From Paraburkholderia sp. Ac-20340 (GTDB taxonomy: Bacteria > Pseudomonadota > Gammaproteobacteria > Burkholderiales > Burkholderiaceae): DNA of 64,000 nucleotides. This document shows, piece by piece, positions 42,763 through 51,392 of this stretch. The notes under the pieces were generated by a model. That model saw nothing but the letters and a program-made list of their open reading frames with translations. It ran no database searches and had not been told where the DNA came from. The DNA is taken from NCBI RefSeq assembly GCF_017104965.1, contig NZ_JAAGPR010000020.1, forward strand, positions 1 through 64,000, in the 5' to 3' direction. The translations under genes were made by a program, and so were the position numbers. How positions within the stretch are numbered: position 1 is the stretch's first letter; each line of letters starts with the position of its first letter.

Positions 42763-44432
42763 CGACGCAGGCGCTCGTCGAGCAATACGGCCCACGCGAG
42801 TCGATGGAATATGACGTCGTGATCGTCGGTGGCGGCCCGGCTGGGCTGTCGGCGGCCATCCGCCTGAAGCAACTGGCTGCCGGAAAAGGCGCCGATATTG
42901 GCGTGTGCGTGCTGGAAAAAGGCTCTGAAATCGGGGCGCATATCCTCTCGGGCGCGGTCATGGACCCGCGCGCGCTCACCGAACTCTTCCCCGACTGGAA
43001 GGAGCAAGGCGCGCCGCTGGACGTCCCCGTGACGGAAGACAAGTTCCTGTTTCTCTCGGAAACGGGCGCGAAGGCCGTGCCGAACTGGGCGCTGCCCGAC
43101 AATTTCAAGAACCACGGCAATTACGTCATCAGCCTCGCGAACGTGACGCGCTGGCTGGGTCAGCAGGCCGAGGCGCTCGGCGTCGAGATTTTTCCCGGCT
43201 TTCCGGCCGCCGAAGTGCTGTTCAACGACGATGGCTCGGTCAAGGGCGTCGCGACGGGCAACATGGGCGTGGGCAAGGATGGCGAACCGACCGAGAATTT
43301 CCAGCTCGGCATGGAGTTGCACGCGAAGTACACGCTGTTCTGCGAAGGCGCGCGTGGACATCTTGGCCGCCAGCTCAACGAAAAGCTGAAGCTGGGCAAG
43401 GACGCCGATCCGCAGGTTTATGGCATCGGCATCAAGGAACTCTGGGAAATCGATCCCGCGAAGCATCAGCCGGGTCTGGTGATTCACACGGCTGGCTGGC
43501 CGCTGGAGAGCGATACCTACGGCGGCTCGTTCCTGTACCACATCGACAACAACCAGGTGATGGTGGGTTTTGTCGTCGGCCTGGCTTATACGAATCCGTA
43601 TCTGTCGCCGTTCGAGGAGTTTCAACGCTACAAGACGCATCCGGCGATCCGCCAGTATCTGGAAGGCGGCAAGCGCGTGTCGTACGGCGCGCGTGCGATG
43701 ACGGCCGGTGGTCTGATGTCGCTGCCGAAGCTCGTGTTCCCGGGCGGCGCGCTCGTTGGCGACGATGCGGGCTTCCTGAACGCAGCGCGTATCAAGGGCA
43801 GTCACGCGGCGATCAAGACCGGCATGCTGGCTGCGGAAGCCGCGTTCGAAGCCGTTCAGGCGGGCCGTCAAAGCGATGAACTCGCGGCTTACCCGGAAGC
43901 GTTCAAGAAGTCGTGGCTGCACGAAGAGTTGTACAAGGCGCGCAACTTCAAGCAATGGATGAGCAAGGGCCTGTATCTGGGCACGCTGATGGTCGGCATC
44001 GAGCAGAAACTGCTGGGCGGCAATGTGCCGTGGACGCTGCATCACCAGCATCGCGACAACGAGATGCTGAAACCCGCGTCACAATGCAAGCCGATCGAGT
44101 ATCCGAAACCTGACGGCAAGCTCACGTTCGACCGGCTCTCTTCGGTGTTCATCTCGAACACCAATCACGAAGAGAATCAGCCCGCGCATTTGACGCTGAA
44201 AAACACGACCGTACCGATCAGCATCAATCTGATTACCTACGCAGGCCCAGAGGCGCGCTTCTGCCCGGCCGGCGTCTATGAATTCGTGAAAGACGATTCA
44301 AACGCCGATCGTCTGCAGATCAACGCGCAGAACTGCGTGCACTGCAAGACCTGCGATATCAAGGACCCGACGCAGAACATCGTCTGGGTCACGCCGGAAG
44401 GCGGCGGCGGACCGAACTATCCGAACATGTGA
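42753..44432 (+). CDS. Electron transfer flavoprotein-ubiquinone oxidoreductase
   Basis: A 559-residue ETF-QO. The FAD motif VIVGGGPAGLSAAIRLKQ lies at 24-41. KGSEIGAHILSGAVMDPRAL is a family block. The C-terminal 4Fe-4S ligands are C504, C528, C531 and C534 (CPAG; NCVHCKTC). It is a membrane-associated enzyme that moves electrons from ETF into ubiquinone. Its length is close to the usual 550-560 residues. It is unusual to find it in one operon with ETF and a single dehydrogenase, which makes a complete dedicated electron route. GGAGG precedes the ATG at 42753. Confidence 0.92.
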   Translation: MPMTTQALVEQYGPRESMEYDVVIVGGGPAGLSAAIRLKQLAAGKGADIGVCVLEKGSEIGAHILSGAVMDPRALTELFPDWKEQGAPLDVPVTEDKFLFLSETGAKAVPNWALPDNFKNHGNYVISLANVTRWLGQQAEALGVEIFPGFPAAEVLFNDDGSVKGVATGNMGVGKDGEPTENFQLGMELHAKYTLFCEGARGHLGRQLNEKLKLGKDADPQVYGIGIKELWEIDPAKHQPGLVIHTAGWPLESDTYGGSFLYHIDNNQVMVGFVVGLAYTNPYLSPFEEFQRYKTHPAIRQYLEGGKRVSYGARAMTAGGLMSLPKLVFPGGALVGDDAGFLNAARIKGSHAAIKTGMLAAEAAFEAVQAGRQSDELAAYPEAFKKSWLHEELYKARNFKQWMSKGLYLGTLMVGIEQKLLGGNVPWTLHHQHRDNEMLKPASQCKPIEYPKPDGKLTFDRLSSVFISNTNHEENQPAHLTLKNTTVPISINLITYAGPEARFCPAGVYEFVKDDSNADRLQINAQNCVHCKTCDIKDPTQNIVWVTPEGGGGPNYPNM

Positions 44433-44442
44433 GTCGTTGATA

Positions 44443-44916
44443 TTACGCAGCCGCCGCGCGCTCGATGCCAGCGATATCGATTTTCTTCATCTGCATCATC
44501 GCTTCCATCGCGCGGCGGCCCACTTCCTTATCGGCGTGTCTGACCAGTTCGAGCAGGCGCTTCGGCGTTATCTGCCAGGCAAAGCCCCAGCGGTCCTTGC
44601 ACCAGCCGCAGGCCACTTCCGTGCCGCCATTGCCGACGATCGCATTCCAGTATCGATCGGTTTCTTCCTGATTGTCGGTCAGCACCATGAAGCTCGTTGC
44701 CTCGCTGGGCTTGTAGTTCGGCCCGCCATTCAGTCCTACGAAACGTTTTCCGAGCACGGTGAATTCCACCGTCAACTCGGCGCCCTGACCGATGCCTTCG
44801 ATAGGCGAAACGCTCTTTGCATCGACATGACTATCGGGAAAGGTTGCCGCGTAGAATTCGGCCGCCTCGCGCGCGCGGCCTTCGTCGAACCACAGGCACG
44901 TCATCAGTTCTGCCAT
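44443..44916 (-). CDS. VOC family protein (PhnB/3-demethylubiquinone-methyltransferase-like)
   Basis: A 157-residue protein of the glyoxalase/VOC fold (PF06983 type). It starts MTCLWFDEGRAREAAEFYAA and includes LNGGPNYKPSEATSFMVLTD and CGWCKDRWGFAWQITP. These are typical blocks of the family often misnamed 3-demethylubiquinone-9 methyltransferase. The enzymatic role is unknown. It is convergent with the ETF-QO gene, ten bases apart. AAGGAGAA precedes the ATG. Confidence 0.88.
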   Translation of the reverse strand: MAELMTCLWFDEGRAREAAEFYAATFPDSHVDAKSVSPIEGIGQGAELTVEFTVLGKRFVGLNGGPNYKPSEATSFMVLTDNQEETDRYWNAIVGNGGTEVACGWCKDRWGFAWQITPKRLLELVRHADKEVGRRAMEAMMQMKKIDIAGIERAAAA

Positions 44917-44953
44917 TGCGTTCTCCTTTGGGATTTCACCGGCGCTTGCGAGC

Positions 44954-46135
44954 CTAGCCTATATTCGCAGGCGCGCCGTTTGCCAGATTCGCGGTGGCCG
45001 GCGGTATCGGCACAGAATTCGCTTTCACGCGGGCACCATCGATCAGCGTAACGATGCTGCCGACAATAACACGATCGCCATCCTTCAGGCCGGAACGGAT
45101 CAGCCATGCGCTGCCGTTCCACTCGCCGGGTTCGACCGGACGCTTACGCGCCCGGCTGTTGCTATCGACAATCCACACATAGGCGCCGCGCGGGCCCTCG
45201 CGCAATGCGTTCTGCGGCACGGCAATTGCGTTGGCGCGCGTCGCGCCCAGCAGCTTGACGCGGACAAACTGGCTGGGGCGCAGCGAACCGGCGGGATTGG
45301 GAATTTCCGCCCGGATCAGATAACTTCGAACCTTCGGATTGCGTTCGGTATCGGTGAACGTCACCTGGCCGCGTTGTGGATAAATGCTGCCGTCGGCAAG
45401 CACCACGACTGCGTCGAGTTTACCGGCTCCCGGCAGCAACAATGCACTGCCTTGCATCTGCGCACGCAGATTCATTAGATCGTCAGCCGATAGCGAAAAG
45501 TTGATCCACAAAGGGTCGAGTTTGATGACATAGGAAAGCAGCGCGCCGTCCGGATTGGAAGACGCGCCTGGCGCTTTTCTCACGCAACTTGCCAGCGCGC
45601 TAACCGGCGAAATAGCGGTGGTGAAGCCCAGATTGCGTCGAGCGGATTCGACCTTCTCGCGCGCGATTTTCATGGCAGCGGCCGCTGCGCGTTCCTCCTC
45701 GATTGCCTCGTCGAATACCCGCAGGCTTAGTGAGTTTTTCATGGCGAGATTGCGCAGTCGATCCACCCTCGCATGGGCAAAATCAAGCCGCATGCCCGCG
45801 CGCACATAGTGTTCATTTGCCGTTTCCAGCGCGACTTCGTAGCGCTTTTGATCGACGAGAAGCATGGCACTGTCGGGACGCTCCCCTTCGCTTGCACGGT
45901 AGATGCACTTCTTTGAAATTGCGTTCACGCGCGCGCTGATTGCGACGCGTTGCGTCAATTCGGTCTGACCGATGTAATCGAGAATGACGGGAATATTGCG
46001 CGGACGAACGGTGATGACATCGACCACCGAACTGTCCCGCGCCAGAATTTCTGGTGCGCGCCGATCGTGACGGCCAGCAAAGAGCAGCACGCTCAAAGCA
46101 ATCGCGACGATCAAGCATTGCGCTATTCGAGTCAT
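44954..46135 (-). CDS. Orphan RND efflux periplasmic adaptor, degenerate
   Basis: A 393-residue membrane-fusion protein. The N-terminus is a signal or membrane anchor (AQCLIVAIALSVLLFAG). The hairpin and lipoyl region contain VDVITVRPRNIPVILDYIGQ, and the beta-barrel part contains LRPSQFVRVKLLGATRANAIAVPQNA. Compared with AcrA/MexA the first lipoyl half is altered (ARVNAISKKCIYRASEGE), and the usual GxLLFxIDP motif reads AMLLVDQKRY. No RND pump or outer-membrane channel gene follows. It may be a decaying relic or a partner for a distant pump. Confidence 0.75.
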   Translation of the reverse strand: MTRIAQCLIVAIALSVLLFAGRHDRRAPEILARDSSVVDVITVRPRNIPVILDYIGQTELTQRVAISARVNAISKKCIYRASEGERPDSAMLLVDQKRYEVALETANEHYVRAGMRLDFAHARVDRLRNLAMKNSLSLRVFDEAIEEERAAAAAMKIAREKVESARRNLGFTTAISPVSALASCVRKAPGASSNPDGALLSYVIKLDPLWINFSLSADDLMNLRAQMQGSALLLPGAGKLDAVVVLADGSIYPQRGQVTFTDTERNPKVRSYLIRAEIPNPAGSLRPSQFVRVKLLGATRANAIAVPQNALREGPRGAYVWIVDSNSRARKRPVEPGEWNGSAWLIRSGLKDGDRVIVGSIVTLIDGARVKANSVPIPPATANLANGAPANIG

Positions 46136-46169
46136 CGGCAATCTCAGGCCTGAACCGGATCGCGCGCCG

Positions 46170-46745
46170 TCAATTCGACAGCCGCGTGATCTTTTGCGCC
46201 TGCAACCCCAGGCCGGCCATCAATCCTTTTTGGCCGAATACGAATGCGTAGACGTCGGACCGAAGCGTGGTGGTCGACACATCCTTCGCCATGCCTACGT
46301 CGATAATCGCCACCGTTGGGCCAGTGCCAATCGACAATCCTCCGGTGCTCTGCAAGTAGCTGAGCGCCGCGGGACTCATCAAGATCATCGCTTCCGAAAA
46401 CTCCTGTGCGCCGGCCTGAAGCCCGTAAGTGAGCGATGTCGCGTTGTAGTAGCCCATCACCGTGCCATCGGGTCTGAGCAACACGCCGTCGCCGCCAGCG
46501 GCGCCGACAATCAGGCCGCCTTTCAGCACATCGGGAAAGATAAGGATGGCGTTTGCATGGCGGGCAAGTTGCTTGGCTTTCGGCGAGGAGGCATAAAGCA
46601 ATTTCAGCGAGTCCCGCGCGTCGGACGCCAGCTTTTCGTGCGGATTGAGTCCGATCGCGGATGGGTTATCCGCCATACTCGTGCAGGCCGACATCAATGA
46701 GAACAACAACACGAAAATCGCGTTTTTTATTACGTTTAGATTCAC
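46170..46745 (-). CDS. SYLF (Ysc84-type) lipoprotein
   Basis: A 191-residue protein with a lipoprotein signal (FVLLFSLMSAC). The SYLF domain contains ANAILIFPDVLKGGLIVGAA, GVLLRPDGTVMGYYNATSLT and LMAGLGLQAQKITRL. SYLF proteins bind phospholipid; bacterial members are predicted to be periplasmic or outer-membrane-associated. It is 35 bases from the adaptor gene and just downstream of the two-component genes, so the four may be co-regulated. The physiological role is unknown. Confidence 0.88.
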   Translation of the reverse strand: MNLNVIKNAIFVLLFSLMSACTSMADNPSAIGLNPHEKLASDARDSLKLLYASSPKAKQLARHANAILIFPDVLKGGLIVGAAGGDGVLLRPDGTVMGYYNATSLTYGLQAGAQEFSEAMILMSPAALSYLQSTGGLSIGTGPTVAIIDVGMAKDVSTTTLRSDVYAFVFGQKGLMAGLGLQAQKITRLSN

Positions 46746-46781
46746 TGCCTATCTCCAGACTTTGGCGGGGATAAAACCGGT

Positions 46782-48071
46782 TCAAACAATCGGCAGGCTG
46801 ACCTTCGCCCGAAAACCATGCGGTGTGTTCGGCATCAGCTTCAGCGTGCCGCCGTGCTGGCCGGCAATGCGATCGGCAATCGCGAGGCCGAGTCCCGTGC
46901 CGCCACGTTGCTCGCTCTGCGGTCCGCGTCGAAAAGGCTGTTTTAAAAGCGGCAGCAAGGCTTCGGGCACACCGCTACCCTTGTCGTCGACCTCGACAAT
47001 CACGAAGCCGTTCGCCACACGCGTTTTCACGGCAAGCCCAACGCGGCCGTATACCGCCGCGTTCGTCAGCAGGTTCGTCAAAAGGCGCTGCATTCCGGTG
47101 GGCCGAAACGGGAAGCGCGGCAACGCATCCAGCGACAGTTCAAAGTTGTAGCCCAGTCCCGCATAGTCTTGCGCCAGACGTTCGATCAAGCCGTTCAGAT
47201 CGCCGGTTGTGGCGGCCTCGCTGCCCCAGCCGCGCGCGAAATCGATAAATTGCTGGACGATCAGGTCGATCTCATCGATAAAGCGTTCGGCGCTTTCCAA
47301 TGGATATTCCACCGACTCCGGCGCGGAAACCACCATGCGCAGTTTCGTTAGCGGCGTGCGAATATCGTGCGAAATACCGGCGAGCATTTCAGCGCGTGTG
47401 GTTTCCAGTTCCTGCAGCGTAGAAGCCATCCGATTGAATGCGCCCGCAACCATCTCCAGTTCGCGCGGACCTTTGATGTACATCGTTTCGGGCCAGTTGC
47501 CGCGTTCGATCAATCCTGCCAGATGAGCAAGCCGCAGCAGAAATCGTTCGACAGGACGATGAATCAGAAAAGCGAACAAGGCGGGAAACGTCGCCACGCT
47601 CAGGATCAGGCAGATCAAGGTCCACGAAAGACTGGGAATCGTATTCGGCGCACCCGCCAACAGCATCCAGTAGTGACTATCGGCGACATTCAAGCGAACC
47701 CAGATACGCCGGCTCTCATCGCGGCCAATCAGAATCTGATCCCTCGAGCCCAGTTCGGACGACAACTGCGCAATGAATCTGCGCGCGACGGCATTTGCCG
47801 GGAACGTGCTTTCATTGACCACCATCGGCACCGCGTTTTGCTCTACGCCGTTAATCGCGAGAAGTTGCTGCTCGCGCTCGGTTTCGGATAACGCGGCAAG
47901 TAGCCGGGTGACCGTGGCAATCTGCGATGCCGTCAACAATGCAGCCGCGTCGATTCTCGGACGCTGCACGAAAAACAGGTAAGCGGTCAGCGCGAACGCC
48001 TGGCTGACCAGCACCAGCGCAACCAATGCGAGCGCATTACGGACCAGCAACGATCGATACCAGAATGACAT
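46782..48071 (-). CDS. Sensor histidine kinase (EnvZ/RstB-like)
   Basis: A 429-residue membrane kinase. Membrane helices lie at about 11-33 and 149-170, with a periplasmic sensor of about 115 residues between them. A HAMP domain follows. The phosphoacceptor is His235 in GISHDIRTPLTKL. The ATPase domain contains RLLTNLLTNAAVYG, VDDKGSGVP and GGTGLGLAIADRI. It phosphorylates the response regulator encoded 30 bases upstream. The signal is unknown; the neighbouring lipoprotein and adaptor genes suggest envelope stress. Confidence 0.9.
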   Translation of the reverse strand: MSFWYRSLLVRNALALVALVLVSQAFALTAYLFFVQRPRIDAAALLTASQIATVTRLLAALSETEREQQLLAINGVEQNAVPMVVNESTFPANAVARRFIAQLSSELGSRDQILIGRDESRRIWVRLNVADSHYWMLLAGAPNTIPSLSWTLICLILSVATFPALFAFLIHRPVERFLLRLAHLAGLIERGNWPETMYIKGPRELEMVAGAFNRMASTLQELETTRAEMLAGISHDIRTPLTKLRMVVSAPESVEYPLESAERFIDEIDLIVQQFIDFARGWGSEAATTGDLNGLIERLAQDYAGLGYNFELSLDALPRFPFRPTGMQRLLTNLLTNAAVYGRVGLAVKTRVANGFVIVEVDDKGSGVPEALLPLLKQPFRRGPQSEQRGGTGLGLAIADRIAGQHGGTLKLMPNTPHGFRAKVSLPIV

Positions 48072-48101
48072 GAGCCTTCTCCGGCAGGCGTTCGCTGGCG
48101 A

Positions 48102-48842
48102 TCAGGACTCGAACTTCGCAACCAGCATGTAACCCACGCCCCAGACCGTGCGAATCAGGCGCGGGGATGAGATTTCCGCTTCGATAATCTTGCGCAGGCG
48201 TAGCACCTGGACATCGACGCTCCGTGAACTCGCCTCGTAATCGCGCCCGTGTGCGCGCTCGATCAGGTTTTCGCGGCTGACTGCGCGATTAGGCGTTTCC
48301 GCCAGCGCGCAGAGCAGACGCATTTCAGCCGTGCCGATCTCCACCGCTTCGCCATCTCTGGTCAGTTCCTCGCGTTGAGGCTTGAACAACCAGTTGCCGA
48401 TGCGCAGTGCAACGCCATCATCCGAAAATCCGCCACCCTGCTCGCGCTGTTGCCAGAAAGTGACCCGCTTGCGGCGCAACAATGCGCGCACACGCGCGAC
48501 CAGTTCGCTCGGCAGGAACGGCTTGCCGAGATAGTCGTCGGCACCCATCTCCAGCCCAACCACGCAATCGATCGGATCGCCGCGTGCGGTCAGCATCAGG
48601 ATCGGAATCATTTGCCCCTGGCTGCGTAGACGCCTGCAAACCGCGAGGCCGTCTTCGTCCGGCATCATGATGTCGAGGATCAGCAGGTCGTAAGGATTGC
48701 GCTCGAGAAACATGTCGAGCTGACCGCTGTCCTTGACCGTGCGAACATCGAATCCCTGCCCGGATAGAAAACGCAGCAACATATTGCGTATCTCCGGATC
48801 GTCGTCGAGTACCAGAATGCGACCGCTCAGACCATGACTCAT
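48102..48842 (-). CDS. OmpR-family response regulator
   Basis: A 246-residue regulator. The receiver domain has the acidic pocket VLDDDPE, phosphoacceptor Asp57 (LLILDIMMPDEDG) and the lysine in LGKPFLPSEL. The winged-helix domain contains LLCALAETPNRAVSRENLIE and SRSVDVQVLRLRKIIE. It is the first gene of the two-component operon. It probably controls the downstream kinase, SYLF and adaptor genes. Sequence is closest in style to OmpR/RstA. Confidence 0.92.
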   Translation of the reverse strand: MSHGLSGRILVLDDDPEIRNMLLRFLSGQGFDVRTVKDSGQLDMFLERNPYDLLILDIMMPDEDGLAVCRRLRSQGQMIPILMLTARGDPIDCVVGLEMGADDYLGKPFLPSELVARVRALLRRKRVTFWQQREQGGGFSDDGVALRIGNWLFKPQREELTRDGEAVEIGTAEMRLLCALAETPNRAVSRENLIERAHGRDYEASSRSVDVQVLRLRKIIEAEISSPRLIRTVWGVGYMLVAKFES

Positions 48843-48888
48843 TGCTATTTCCGTTTCTCAGTCTGGCGAGGGAGGCGCCGCCAGTCGC

Positions 48889-49089
48889 TCACGCTCGTTT
48901 CTGCGTCTTGCCGTGTCTTCCGCTGGTCAGTGCAACAGGAATCGGCTGCAGGCCGCGTTGATGCCATCTGACATGGCGAATGACGTCGACCGCCGCAAAG
49001 CGGGCTGCAGGTTTTTGCTGTTGCCGGCTTTGTGCCGGAGTGGTTGCTGTAGCCAACAGGCCCAGCAATGCCAAAAGAATGCGTTTCAT
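48889..49089 (-). CDS. Possible small exported protein
   Basis: A 66-residue frame starting MKRILLALLGLLATATTPAQ, a convincing Sec signal peptide. The remaining 45 residues are basic and without a recognised domain. There is no clear ribosome site before the ATG at 49089. It is co-oriented with the response regulator 46 bases downstream and could be the first gene of that operon. The rest of 48843-49250 is AT-richer and presumably promoter DNA. Whether the frame is expressed is uncertain. Confidence 0.4.
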   Translation of the reverse strand: MKRILLALLGLLATATTPAQSRQQQKPAARFAAVDVIRHVRWHQRGLQPIPVALTSGRHGKTQKRA

Positions 49090-49250
49090 TTTGTTACGCT
49101 CGATAGGAGATAACTTGCCAGAAAACGATTGGTCATTCCTGTTTCTGGCAGCGTTTAATCGTTAAATAAGAAGACACTCTTTAAAAACATGTCATGACAT
49201 ATCAATTTGCGAAGATTGCTCTTTAACTGGATCGCAAACAGCCAGCCTTT

Positions 49251-49775
49251 TTACCAGGGCGCGTAGTAGATCTGCGCGGGTGCATAGACCATCGTGGGTA
49301 CGGCAACGACCGCCGGACGCGGAGCGGGGCTGGCAATCGAGTCGCCGTGCGCAACAATGCACTGGGCGTAGGCGTTGTCATACTGCTGCTGCAGCGCCGC
49401 CTGGCTCGCTCCATGTTGCTGCTGACCCGCTACGCTTCCAAGCAGTAACCCGGCGCCAGCGCCTATCGCCGCCCCGGCCCCCGCGTTACCGGCGCCCAGA
49501 CCGATCAGCGCACCGGCCGCCGCCCCACCCGCCGCGCCCACCACAGGCGCGGCCAGACCCGCGTTGGCTACGGCTGGCGCGCTGGCAACCGGATTGACGA
49601 GCTGAGCGGCGTAAGTCCGGCAACCCGCGTCGTCTTGCTGGAATTCGCTGAGCGGCTTTCCGCTCTGCGGAAGTGCCATGACCGTGGGATAAGCCGGCGG
49701 CACCGCGGCGCATCCGGCCAGACTCGCAATGACAGTAGCGGCTGTCGTCAGTCGCTTTAGGTTTGATAACTTCAT
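49251..49775 (-). CDS. Glycine-zipper lipoprotein
   Basis: A 174-residue protein with a lipoprotein signal (TTAATVIASLAGC). A central glycine zipper (about 75-115, GAAGGAAAGALIGLGAGNAG and GAAIGAGAGLLLG) forms a hydrophobic membrane-inserting hairpin. A Gln-rich segment and Cys-containing YAQCIVAHG follow, with an Ala/Pro/Tyr tail. Such proteins are common outer-membrane or periplasmic lipoproteins in Burkholderiaceae without a defined function. Confidence 0.8.
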   Translation of the reverse strand: MKLSNLKRLTTAATVIASLAGCAAVPPAYPTVMALPQSGKPLSEFQQDDAGCRTYAAQLVNPVASAPAVANAGLAAPVVGAAGGAAAGALIGLGAGNAGAGAAIGAGAGLLLGSVAGQQQHGASQAALQQQYDNAYAQCIVAHGDSIASPAPRPAVVAVPTMVYAPAQIYYAPW

Positions 49776-49991
49776 AGCAGTGCTAACTCCACTTCAGGCA
49801 TCGCCTCGCCGTACACCTGACAAATTCGATCTTCCAGAGATTCACTATTCAGACGGGCCGTGAATGTCGCACCCATAGAACGCGAGGGCGAAGTCACTTT
49901 AAATGCGGGGAATATTCAAATCTATTGGAAAGTTATGTCAGGTTATGTCGGCGCTTTCGTGACCGATATTCCGTCATGCACGCGCAACGGC

Positions 49992-51134
49992 TCAATGCGC
50001 AGGGCCCGAGGTACTCGTCGCGACGCTACGGCAACCTGCCTGACGCAATTCGACGACGATCTGGCGCCACGTACCGTCTACCGCGACTGGCGACAAATGC
50101 GCGCCATTTGTCGCCACCAATGTTTCGACGTTCCTTGCAAAGACATCGTGAACGTACGCCTGCGTGCATCGCGTAGTAGAGGCGGATCGCACTTCCACCG
50201 TGGGCGTGGCGGTCGCCCATCCCTTGACGATCAGAAGCAGCGCGGTGCCGCAAAGAACGGCGAGCCAAAGCAACACACTATGGCGCAGTACGCCTGCATA
50301 AACTGCCGCCAGCCGTATCGCGAACCGCGCGCCACGCTGGCACCGATCGATCCACACGGCCGATCCCGCTCGTAACACGCCGTCACCCGCTGCGCAGATC
50401 GGCTCCGATTTGCGTTCTCCCGCCGCATCGCAAGTACTGAACCGGTAGCCACCGTCCGGGACATAGATGAGTCGCCGCGAAAGTCCGAGCGGATGCAAGG
50501 ACCGCCGCAGTCTCGACACAAGACGGGTGAGCCGCTCTGTATCGACGGAGACATCGTCGCCCCAGACACTCGCAATCAAGCGCTCGCGTCCCAGCGTGAT
50601 ATCGGGTTGATCGAGCAATGTCTGCAACAGGGCACGTTCGAAGCGCGTCAGATAGACGGTCGCGCCCGCGAAAGTCACGGTGCCGGCTTCGGCTTGAATG
50701 AGAGGTAAACATCCTGAATCTTGCGCACTTCTATGACTCAAGCACTCCCGATTATTGACATCGAATGAATCCGGATCTGCGTTTCTCGGCTCGGCGGCGT
50801 CAGGGTCCGCCGCTTCGAAATCGATATGCAAACCGTCTGGATCGAAACGATATCCCGCCCGCGGCATGGTCACGATATGGCCGTCCATGCCAATCGGTTT
50901 GAGTGATTTACGCAGTCGATAAATCAGTTGCGTCAGATAAAGCACGTCCATCTGCGTTGCGCGAGAACCCCATACGGCGTGCATAAGCGCTTCCCGGTCG
51001 CACAGTTGCCCGGATTCCGTCACGAGAAAGCGCAAAGCCTCTTTCTCCTGGCCCGAGACGCGCACGCTTATATGGCCGCAGCAGATGCGATCGCCACGCC
51101 AGTCGAACTTGATGATGCGGCTGTCGTTGTTCAT
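49992..51134 (-). CDS. Membrane-bound regulator with two tandem winged-helix domains
   Basis: A 380-residue ToxR/CadC-like protein with two OmpR-type DNA-binding domains. The first (about 8-98) contains LTQLIYRLRKSLKPIG and VTMPRAGYRFDP. The second (about 150-234) contains RLTRLVSRLRRSLHPLG and IYVPDGGYRFS. A membrane helix spans about 286-304. A periplasmic tail of about 75 residues has two cysteines (C323, C368) that could form a sensing disulfide. The two-domain arrangement is rare. The gene is divergent from the chitinase gene with 258 bases between them, so chitinase control is the obvious inference. Confidence 0.8.
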   Translation of the reverse strand: MNNDSRIIKFDWRGDRICCGHISVRVSGQEKEALRFLVTESGQLCDREALMHAVWGSRATQMDVLYLTQLIYRLRKSLKPIGMDGHIVTMPRAGYRFDPDGLHIDFEAADPDAAEPRNADPDSFDVNNRECLSHRSAQDSGCLPLIQAEAGTVTFAGATVYLTRFERALLQTLLDQPDITLGRERLIASVWGDDVSVDTERLTRLVSRLRRSLHPLGLSRRLIYVPDGGYRFSTCDAAGERKSEPICAAGDGVLRAGSAVWIDRCQRGARFAIRLAAVYAGVLRHSVLLWLAVLCGTALLLIVKGWATATPTVEVRSASTTRCTQAYVHDVFARNVETLVATNGAHLSPVAVDGTWRQIVVELRQAGCRSVATSTSGPAH

Positions 51135-51392
51135 GTCGGTTCCCCATTCCTTGACGGTGCGCACCATAGCAGCCGCGGCCCATGTGGAACCATGGAGGAA
51201 CGTGAACGCGGGTGTATTACGGCGGAAATAGGAATGCAGAAACCGGCAGCGCAAAGTACGACATCGCGGACATGTTGTTTTCCATGGCTATTCCATGTTC
51301 TCGCACGACCGGCGTCCAGAAGATGGCCTTGTCGCCCGGACACATGCAAAGGGTCTGGGGGGCGATCCCTTCTACTTTGAACGAGGTCCGCA

